A stretch of 36,115 nucleotides of DNA from Citrifermentans bremense R1 (GTDB lineage Bacteria > Desulfobacterota > Desulfuromonadia > Geobacterales > Geobacteraceae): assembly GCF_000426865.1 (NCBI RefSeq), contig NZ_AUGE01000033.1, forward strand, positions 1 to 36,115, given 5' to 3'. The position numbers and the translations under genes are program-made. Position 1 is the first letter of the stretch. Every line of letters starts with the position of its first letter. The notes beneath the pieces were generated by a model. The model was not told where the DNA came from and did no database searches. It saw only the letters and a program-made list of their open reading frames with translations. Shown here piece by piece: positions 30,309-36,115 of the stretch.

Positions 30309-31958
30309 ATGTCCATGTTTTGCCGCCAATGTGAGCAGGCCGCCAAGGGAACCGGATGCGACGTCATGGGGGTCTGCGGGAAAAGCCCCGAGGTAGCCGC
30401 CCTGCTGGATCTGTTGCTCCACGGTCTCAAGGGGCTCGCTATCTATGCGGACAAGGCCCGTGCCCTGGATGCGCGCAACACTGTCGCCGACATGTATCTC
30501 ATCGAAGGGCTCTTCACCACGGTCACCAACGTCGATTTCGATCCGGTGCAGCTGGCCGGCAAGCTGAGAAGGTGCTACGACCTGAAGGAACAGGTCAAAG
30601 CGCTGTACGAGGGAGCCTGGCGCGAGAAGCACGGGGCGTCTCCCGCGGCCATCACCGACGGTCCCGCCGCGTGGGTGATAGCGGATACGCTGGAAGGTCT
30701 GGTGGCGCAGGGTAAAAACTGCGGAGTCATGAGCCAGCACAGCGATCCCGACATCCTCTCCTCCATCGAAATCATCATCTACGGCTTGAAGGGTATGGCC
30801 GCCTACGCTAACCACGCCTGCATCCTCGGCAAGACCGACGAGGAAGTATTCGCCTTCTTCCACAGCGCGCTCGCCGCCACCACCGACACCGACAAGGGGC
30901 TGATGGACTTCGTCGGCATCGCCATGGAGTGCGGCAAGCTCAACATCAAGGTGATGGGAATGCTCAACGAGGGGCACGTCGAGCGCTACGGCCATCCGGT
31001 CCCGACCAAGGTGCAGCTCGGCACCCGCAAGAACAAGGGGATACTGGTCTCCGGCCACGACCTGCGCATGCTGGAGGAGATCCTCAAGCAGACCGAAGGG
31101 AAGGGGATCGACATCTACACCCACGGCGAGATGATCCCCGCCCACGGCTATCCTGCCCTGAAGAAGTACCCCCATCTCTACGCCAACTTCGGCGGCGCCT
31201 GGCAGGACCAGCACAAGGAGTTCCAGGCTTTCCCCGGCGCCATCATCTTCAACACCAACTGTATCCAGCGCCCCGCCGACAGCTACAAAGACCGCCTCTT
31301 CACCTGGGGCGAGGTAGGGTGGCCCGGTGTGAAGCACATCGCCGGCTGGCACTTCGACGAGGTGATCAACAAGGCCCTTGAGTGCCCGGACCTCCCGGAC
31401 GCCCCCGGCAAGGAGATCCTGACCGGCTTCGGGCACAACGCCGTCCTGGGCGTAGCGGACAAGGTCATCGAGGCGGTGAAGGGGGGAGCGGTCAAGCACT
31501 TCTTCCTGATCGGCGGCTGCGACGGCGCGAAGAGCGGCCGCAACTACTACACCGAGTTCGCCGAGAAGGTCCCCAAGGACTGCATCATCCTTACCCTGGC
31601 CTGCGGCAAGTACCGTTTCAACAAGCTCGATTTCGGCGACATCGGCGGCATCCCCCGCCTTCTCGATGTGGGGCAGTGCAACGACGCCTACTCCGCGGTG
31701 CAGATCGCCCTGGCCCTCGCCGGAGCCTTCAACTGCGGCGTCAACGACCTGCCGCTTAGCTTCATCCTTTCCTGGTACGAGCAGAAGGCGCACGTCATCC
31801 TGCTTTCGCTTTTGTACCTGGGGATCAAGGACATCAAGCTCGGTCCCATGCTTCCCGCCTATCTCTCGCCGAACGTGCTGCAGTTCTTGGTCAGCAACTT
31901 CAACATCAGCCAGATCGGTACGGTCGACGCTGACCTCAAGGCGAGCCTCGGGCAGTAA
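30309..31958 (+). CDS. hcp: Hybrid cluster protein (hydroxylamine reductase)
   Basis: The 549-residue protein has the N-terminal cluster motif FCRQCEQAAKGTGCDVMGVC (Cx2C-x8-Cx5C), the spacing of the [4Fe-4S] form found in anaerobes rather than the enteric [2Fe-2S] form. Ligands of the hybrid Fe-S-O cluster are visible, including GIDIYTHGEMIPAHGYP, INTNCIQRP, FFLIGGCDGAKSGRNYYTEF and TLACGKYRFNKLDFG. The family reduces nitric oxide and hydroxylamine in nitrosative stress. AAGGGGG precedes the ATG, and a strong terminator lies 90 bp after the stop. No hcr reductase gene is adjacent. Confidence 0.96.
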   Translation: MSMFCRQCEQAAKGTGCDVMGVCGKSPEVAALLDLLLHGLKGLAIYADKARALDARNTVADMYLIEGLFTTVTNVDFDPVQLAGKLRRCYDLKEQVKALYEGAWREKHGASPAAITDGPAAWVIADTLEGLVAQGKNCGVMSQHSDPDILSSIEIIIYGLKGMAAYANHACILGKTDEEVFAFFHSALAATTDTDKGLMDFVGIAMECGKLNIKVMGMLNEGHVERYGHPVPTKVQLGTRKNKGILVSGHDLRMLEEILKQTEGKGIDIYTHGEMIPAHGYPALKKYPHLYANFGGAWQDQHKEFQAFPGAIIFNTNCIQRPADSYKDRLFTWGEVGWPGVKHIAGWHFDEVINKALECPDLPDAPGKEILTGFGHNAVLGVADKVIEAVKGGAVKHFFLIGGCDGAKSGRNYYTEFAEKVPKDCIILTLACGKYRFNKLDFGDIGGIPRLLDVGQCNDAYSAVQIALALAGAFNCGVNDLPLSFILSWYEQKAHVILLSLLYLGIKDIKLGPMLPAYLSPNVLQFLVSNFNISQIGTVDADLKASLGQ

Positions 31959-32022
31959 CAACCTTTTCCGACAGGGGAAGGGACTACAGGTCAGCAGTGG
32001 CAGAGGCGGCAAGAAATAACAA

Positions 32023-32082
32023 GAAACAAGAAGAGGTAGTAGCTCCTTTAGCGCCAGGTCCTACGACCTGGCGCCTTTTTTT
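32023..32082 (+). terminator. hcp terminator, copy A of a repeated cassette
   Basis: GCGCCAGGTC (32051-32060), loop CTAC and GACCTGGCGC (32065-32074) form a perfect stem followed by seven T. The stem and the 28 bases before it (GAAACAAGAAG...TAGCTCCTTT) recur with few changes at 34992-35052. Confidence 0.92.
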
Positions 32083-32337
32083 GACACCTTAGCAACACCC
32101 CGGCCGAAGAAGTACGTGCTAGAAAACAGAAAAGATAGAAGAACGTTTTACTGAATAAAAAATGTATTACATATAAAGAACTGGTGACATGGGTGCCCTA
32201 CTATTTCAAGGTATTTCCTTGATCCAGTATTAAAATAATTGAATGCGCCACTTATGTGTGATACACCACCAGTTATTCAGAATGCCGTGCAGCTTATATA
32301 CTCCGGCATTTAATTTTATTTCGGAAAAGGAGGACGT

Positions 32338-33642
32338 ATGAAAAAGATTGTTTCATCGATGCTAACCTGTGCTGCTGTACTTACCATGGCAACTTCAGCT
32401 GTTGCCGGAGAAAGAGAGGGGGCATTTTCAATTTCTCCTTTTGTCGGCGGTTATACGTTCGATGGGGAACAGCACTTGGAAACGGCCCCTGTGTTTGGGC
32501 TGCGCCTGGGCTATGACCTGACAAAGAACTGGGAAGTCGAAGCTGTTGCTGATTACTTAGCGACCGAAGGGACACGTAATGACAGAAGTGTCAATGCCTT
32601 GTCCTATCGACTGGACATCCTCTACAACTTTTTGCCGGATGGGCCGCTGGTACCGTACCTTGCAGTGGGAGGTGGCGGGATTACCTACGGTCACGGCCGC
32701 GATGGGCTTGAAGTCAGTGACAGAACTACTGATGCAACCATCAATGCCGGTGGGGGCATCAAGTACTTTGTTACCGACTCGATCGCGTTGCGGGCTGACG
32801 CACGCCAGTTGTTCGTATTGGAAAGTCCGGACAAGCCTAAATACAACTGGGAGTACACCGCCGGCCTGACCTTCCTGTTTGGCGACAAGGCAGCTCCGGC
32901 ACCTGCACCGGCACCTGCACCTGCACCTGCGCCAAAGCCGGTTGTTGAACCCGTTCCTGTGCAAAAGCCTGTTCCGGCTCCTGTAGTAGCTCCCGTGCCG
33001 CCCCCCGCCCCCCCCGCTCCTTCTGCAGACATGACGGTTACACCGGCTTCGATTACCAAAGGCGAAGCCGCCATTTTGACTTGGAAGTCGAGCAACGCCA
33101 CCAATTGTGAAATACAGCCGGAAGTTGGCTCTGTTAAGCCTCAGGGTACCGTCAAGGTTGTCCCTGCTGACAATACTGAGTACACCATAACCTGCAATGG
33201 CGCCGGTGGCACCGCTAATAGTGCAGCCAAAGTCGCGGTAATTGCTCCTGCTCCAGTAGTGGTCGCGCCCCCTGCTCCTGCTCCGAAGCTGTGCAGCCCA
33301 GCTGTCATAAACATCCAGTTCGATACCAACAAGGCCGACCTCAAGCCCCAGTATCGCCCTGAATTGAAAGCTTTAGCTGACTTCTTGAACGAGTTCCCCA
33401 ATGCCACTGGTGTCATTGAGGGGCATACCGACAACGTTGGACCAAAAGCTCTTAATATGAAACTGTCTCAGCTGCGCGCAGATAAGATTCGTAATTCTCT
33501 TATCAAAGAATACGGGATCGCACCTGAGCGGATTAAAGCAGTTGGGTATGGTCCTACAAAACCCGTTGCCAGCAACAAGGATAAAGCGGGGAAAGCAAAG
33601 AACCGGCGTATCGAATCCAACTTTAACTGCAACAACAAGTAG
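32338..33642 (+). CDS. OmpA-family outer-membrane protein with beta barrel
   Basis: The 434-residue protein has a signal peptide (cut near residue 23, VAGEREGA). An eight-strand barrel domain follows (about 28-185; [37 protein letters not shown]). Next is a linker of AP repeats, an Ig-like domain ([20 protein letters not shown], ... [11 protein letters not shown]), and an OmpA C-terminal peptidoglycan-binding domain ([44 protein letters not shown]). It would tie the outer membrane to peptidoglycan. AAGGAGG precedes the ATG. The composition is less GC-rich than the genes to the left. Confidence 0.92.
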   Translation: MKKIVSSMLTCAAVLTMATSAVAGEREGAFSISPFVGGYTFDGEQHLETAPVFGLRLGYDLTKNWEVEAVADYLATEGTRNDRSVNALSYRLDILYNFLPDGPLVPYLAVGGGGITYGHGRDGLEVSDRTTDATINAGGGIKYFVTDSIALRADARQLFVLESPDKPKYNWEYTAGLTFLFGDKAAPAPAPAPAPAPAPKPVVEPVPVQKPVPAPVVAPVPPPAPPAPSADMTVTPASITKGEAAILTWKSSNATNCEIQPEVGSVKPQGTVKVVPADNTEYTITCNGAGGTANSAAKVAVIAPAPVVVAPPAPAPKLCSPAVINIQFDTNKADLKPQYRPELKALADFLNEFPNATGVIEGHTDNVGPKALNMKLSQLRADKIRNSLIKEYGIAPERIKAVGYGPTKPVASNKDKAGKAKNRRIESNFNCNNK

Positions 33643-33668
33643 CAATAACGCTACGGCTGCTGACAAGC

Positions 33669-33706
33669 AAACACCCTTTTGGAATATTTTCTAAGAGGGT
33701 GTTTTG
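33669..33706 (+). terminator. Terminator after the OmpA-like gene
   Basis: AAACACCCT (33669-33677) pairs with AGGGTGTTT (33696-33704), followed by a short T run. It lies 27 bp after the stop and separates this gene from aqpZ. Confidence 0.65.
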
Positions 33707-33752
33707 CTATCACCATGTTTCATGGCACCCTCACCCAGAAAGGAGAAGTACA

Positions 33753-34445
33753 ATGTCAAAGCGACTTTGCGCTGAGTTCATCGGTACATTCTGGTTGGTT
33801 CTTGGAGGTTGTGGTAGTGCGGTACTTGCTGCGGCATTCCCGAATGTCGGGATTGGATTGCATGGTGTCGCGCTGGCTTTCGGATTGACTGTTCTCACTA
33901 TGGCCTATGCCATTGGGCATGTTTCGGGGTGCCATCTTAACCCAGCTGTTTCCATCGGCCTCTTCGCCGGAGGACGCTTCCCGGCTAAACAACTTCTGCC
34001 GTACATCATAGCCCAAGTGCTTGGAGGGATTGCTGGTGCTGCTGTACTGTTCCTCATTGCCAGCGGGAAGATAGGGTTCGATGTTGCTGCCGGCTTTGCT
34101 TCAAATGGCTATGGGGAGCATTCTCCGGGCGGGTATTCGCTATTAGCCGGGTTCGTTACAGAGATCGTGATGACCATGATGTTCCTCTTCATCATCATGG
34201 GCGCGACCGACAAACGTGCACCGCAGGGGTTTGCGCCGATAGCCATCGGTTTGGGACTTACCTTGATCCACCTCATAAGCATTCCGATCACCAATACGTC
34301 GGTAAATCCGGCACGCAGTACCGGGGTTGCCATATTCGTCGGAGGATGGGCCATTTCACAATTGTGGCTCTTTTGGGTGGCCCCAATTATCGGAGCAATA
34401 GCTGGCGGCAGTATTTACCGGTTTATCGGATCCGGCAATGAATAG
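33753..34445 (+). CDS. aqpZ: Aquaporin Z-like water channel
   Basis: The ATG at 33753 has AAGGAGA upstream. The 230-residue protein begins [20 protein letters not shown] and has six helices with the two pore motifs: [12 protein letters not shown] and [13 protein letters not shown]. The His in helix 5 ([20 protein letters not shown]) is the selectivity-filter His of water-only aquaporins, which supports AqpZ over the glycerol channel GlpF. It would move water quickly across the inner membrane and lies next to mscL, which fits osmotic adjustment. Confidence 0.95.
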   Translation: MSKRLCAEFIGTFWLVLGGCGSAVLAAAFPNVGIGLHGVALAFGLTVLTMAYAIGHVSGCHLNPAVSIGLFAGGRFPAKQLLPYIIAQVLGGIAGAAVLFLIASGKIGFDVAAGFASNGYGEHSPGGYSLLAGFVTEIVMTMMFLFIIMGATDKRAPQGFAPIAIGLGLTLIHLISIPITNTSVNPARSTGVAIFVGGWAISQLWLFWVAPIIGAIAGGSIYRFIGSGNE

Positions 34446-34516
34446 ATGCCGCTAAACACCTATCTTGTCTAATTGCGAATGGATTTTCACCCATACTTCT
34501 TTCGGAGGTTGTGACT

Positions 34517-34921
34517 ATGAGCATCGTTAAAGAGTTCAAGGAGTTTGCGGTAAAAGGGAACGTCGTCGATATGGCGGTCGGTATTATAATTGGTGCGGCA
34601 TTTGCCAAAATAGTATCATCGTTCGTCGGAGATGTTGTTATGCCGCCGATCGGAGTTCTTCTGGGAGGCGTTGATTTTTCACAACTCTCCATCGTTGTTA
34701 AAGAAGCGGTTGACAAAAAGCCACCGGTGCTGATTAGTTACGGCAAGTTTATACAAACAGTCGTGGATTTTACTATCATTGCCATGGCAGTTTTCGCAGC
34801 AGTCAAGGCAATAAATACGCTCAAGAAGAAAGAAGCAGCAGCGCCGGAGGTCCCCCCCGCACCGACACAACAAGAAATACTGCTTACTGAGATCCGGGAC
34901 CTGCTTAAAAGCAACAGATAA
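34517..34921 (+). CDS. mscL: Large-conductance mechanosensitive channel MscL
   Basis: The start is the second of two close ATGs (34517, [20 protein letters not shown]), 8 nt after GGAGG. The 134-residue protein has TM1 with the pore constriction ([20 protein letters not shown]), the periplasmic loop, TM2 ([20 protein letters not shown]) and a C-terminal helix ([12 protein letters not shown]). It opens under membrane tension to release solutes after osmotic downshock. It follows aqpZ by 71 bp. Confidence 0.96.
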   Translation: MSIVKEFKEFAVKGNVVDMAVGIIIGAAFAKIVSSFVGDVVMPPIGVLLGGVDFSQLSIVVKEAVDKKPPVLISYGKFIQTVVDFTIIAMAVFAAVKAINTLKKKEAAAPEVPPAPTQQEILLTEIRDLLKSNR

Positions 34922-34991
34922 TACATCGGTTCAAGATGCTGCGATGATTGGCTTACAAAGCATAATTTGGGGGTAGAAGATAGAGCCGCGA

Positions 34992-35052
34992 GAAACAACA
35001 AGTAAGGCGTAGCTCCTTTTGCGTCAGGTCCCACGACCTGGCGCTTTTTTTT
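34992..35052 (+). terminator. mscL terminator, copy B of the repeated cassette
   Basis: GCGTCAGGTC (35021-35030), loop CCAC and GACCTGGCGC (35035-35044) pair with one G-U, followed by eight T. This segment and the bases before it match 32023-32082 closely. Confidence 0.9.
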
Positions 35053-35363
35053 GTGTGCGCCATTGCCGGCTAAGACAATCTGCACTTCACCTTTGACAGT
35101 GATGGTAGATCTCGATATATTGCGGTTGTTTTAGTTCGGGCAAATGAAGTGCGTATAAGTAGCGTCTGCACGTTCCATTCAGATGGGAAGGGGGGATGGA
35201 CAGTTTTCTGTCCATCCCCCCAATCGGCACAAAATCAGGTCGTTGCAGCGTGGGATATCAGCGGGTTACGTCAATGTGATCGATAAATCTTTTTAATGTT
35301 GTACGGCGACGAGGGGGGATAACGGCAATTTCCCTTTAATTACATAGTTGTCTGAAGGAAAAA
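35053..35363. other. Intergenic region with a perfect long hairpin
   Basis: No gene was found here. The main feature is a perfect 14-bp inverted repeat, GGGGGGATGGACAG (35190-35203), loop TTTT, CTGTCCATCCCCCC (35208-35221). No T run follows on either strand, so it is not an ordinary terminator. The rest probably holds the promoter of the gene at 35364. Confidence 0.6.
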
Positions 35364-35819
35364 ATGAAATTACTACCCTATGACAAGTTTCAATTTATTG
35401 TGAATGCACCCATCTCAGAAGTTAGAGAGAGACTTGCCGATCATGTTGAACCAAGGAGTTTTTGGAACATATTTGCGGGTGGCGGTAATAGTGATTTTAT
35501 TGGTAAAATCGAGAATGATTCATTTAAGATCCACAGAAATATCAGTTATCGCAACTCGTTTCTCCCAACTATATGCGGATCACTAGAACCACATCCTTTA
35601 GGAACCAAAGTTTCAATACGGATGAGGTTACACCTGTTAGTAATAGCATTCTTGATCTTCTGGATTTTTCAGGCAGTGAAATTTACTTTGCCATTCTCTG
35701 GCATTATCTGGGCTGACATTGGTCAACTTGTTTTTCTTGTTGGAGCACCTCTGCTAATGACGTATTTGGCATTTTGGTTTGAGGCAAAGAAGGCAAAAAT
35801 AATTCTAGCAGGCCGTTGA
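35364..35819 (+). CDS. AT-rich membrane protein of unknown function (151 aa)
   Basis: It begins MKLLPYDKFQFIVNAPISEV behind GAAGGA. The N-terminal half is soluble, with RNISYRNSFLPTICGSLEPH and GTKVSIRMRLH. Two helices follow (about 92-113 and 118-140; LLVIAFLIFWIFQAVKFTLP and LVFLVGAPLLMTYLAFWFEA). I recall a similar pattern (yrNSFLPxixG and GTxVxixMrLH) in hypothetical proteins of several phyla, with no known function. Codon use is clearly more AT-rich than in the oxidase region, and it lies next to a transposase, so it may be acquired. A hairpin (35835-35856) follows the stop. Confidence 0.65.
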   Translation: MKLLPYDKFQFIVNAPISEVRERLADHVEPRSFWNIFAGGGNSDFIGKIENDSFKIHRNISYRNSFLPTICGSLEPHPLGTKVSIRMRLHLLVIAFLIFWIFQAVKFTLPFSGIIWADIGQLVFLVGAPLLMTYLAFWFEAKKAKIILAGR

Positions 35820-35945
35820 AATAAAGCGGCGGATGTCAGCAACAGCCTTTGCTGACGTTTGCTGAACTGCTGTTGTCGTGATTTTTGCTCTTTTACAACA
35901 GGTTATACTGCCAGATTTCAGTCCCATGAAGAGCCCGGAGGCCAT

Positions 35946-36115
35946 TCAGGTGGCACCAAGGCCCAAGTTGGACATTCGTACCAGGTTGTAGGCGACTGCA
36001 TGTAGGTCAAGCTGCATTGCGATCTTCTCTACTCCTCGATACATCGTCTTGCGCAGCCGGCCCACGGTCTTCATCCAGCCAAAGCCTTCTTCGATTCGCT
36101 TTCTGATTCTCTGGC
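35946..36115 (-). CDS. IS5-family transposase, C-terminal end (runs off the window)
   Basis: Reading leftwards from the window edge, the frame gives RIRKRIEEGFGWMKTVGRLR, then KTMYRGVEKIAMQLDLHAVA and YNLVRMSNLGLGAT before TGA at 35948-35946. The E-x-x-FGWMKT...RGxxK...AYNLVRM pattern is the end of IS5-family DDE transposases, with the last catalytic Glu in the first part. The element's outer end should lie between 35860 and 35945, but no inverted repeat can be confirmed without the other end. Confidence 0.85.
   Translation of the reverse strand, partial: QRIRKRIEEGFGWMKTVGRLRKTMYRGVEKIAMQLDLHAVAYNLVRMSNLGLGAT

Noticed and set aside
30204-32012. Long minus-strand open frame opposite hcp
   Set aside because: hcp covers the region with conserved cluster ligands and a strong ribosome site; the opposite frame is a codon-bias shadow.
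1-36115. CRISPR array
   Set aside because: No series of regularly spaced identical repeats was seen anywhere in the window.

Overview
The window looks like a chromosome segment from a GC-rich member of the Geobacteraceae (Geobacter/Geomonas/Citrifermentans-like, Desulfobacterota). This rests on gene content and style: hybrid cluster protein, cbb3 oxidase with ccoGHIS, ExeA/GspB, RecD2, HD-GYP and GGDEF proteins, small c-type cytochromes and ferredoxin-like proteins. No rRNA or intact tRNA gene is present, so the genus is an inference.

Layout. (1) 1-2771 is the end of an integrated island. It holds an IS3-type insertion that has cut off the 3' end of a two-helix membrane protein gene, a degenerate SMODS-type nucleotidyltransferase, a ribbon-helix-helix/AT-hook protein and short AT-rich DNA. 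It stops at a 3' fragment of a tRNA-Leu(UAG) gene that is followed by its own terminator; this is the expected scar of site-specific integration into a tRNA 3' end. (2) 3038-6900 carries a small exported protein, a YceI protein with a MarR regulator, a large ferritin-like protein and a one-heme lipoprotein cytochrome preceded by the 5' stub of a sorbosone-dehydrogenase-like gene. (3) 7004-13883 has a GAF/HD-GYP c-di-GMP phosphodiesterase, an NfeD membrane protease, three small or unknown genes including a CAP-domain protein, and the type II secretion helpers ExeA and GspB. (4) 13978-19521 has RecD2 helicase, an Asp/Glu racemase-family protein overlapping an exported FmdE-like protein, an MFS exporter and a LysE exporter. 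(5) 19568-21647 has a winged-helix/ferredoxin-type protein and a GGDEF protein.

(6) 21543-29510 is a nine-gene minus-strand operon for cbb3-type cytochrome c oxidase, in transcript order ccoN, ccoO, ccoQ, ccoP, ccoG, ccoH, ccoI, ccoS and a DsbD_2/SafE-like membrane protein. The structural subunits are unusual: CcoO has a second heme-c domain and CcoP has only one heme. ccoS (53 aa) overlaps the end of ccoI. (7) 29825-31958 has a 22-aa membrane peptide, a small Cys-motif protein and hcp, which probably serves nitrosative stress. (8) 32338-34921 is a more AT-rich osmotic/envelope block (OmpA-like protein, AqpZ, MscL) flanked by two near-identical terminator-containing repeats. (9) 35364-36115 has an AT-rich membrane protein of unknown function and the C-terminus of an IS5-type transposase.

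The candidates most worth checking are the decayed CBASS-like gene set in the tRNA-Leu island, the moved heme domain in the cbb3 oxidase, and hand-found hairpins that would hide the ribosome binding sites of both c-di-GMP genes. All calls come from reading the sequence; no database search was done.
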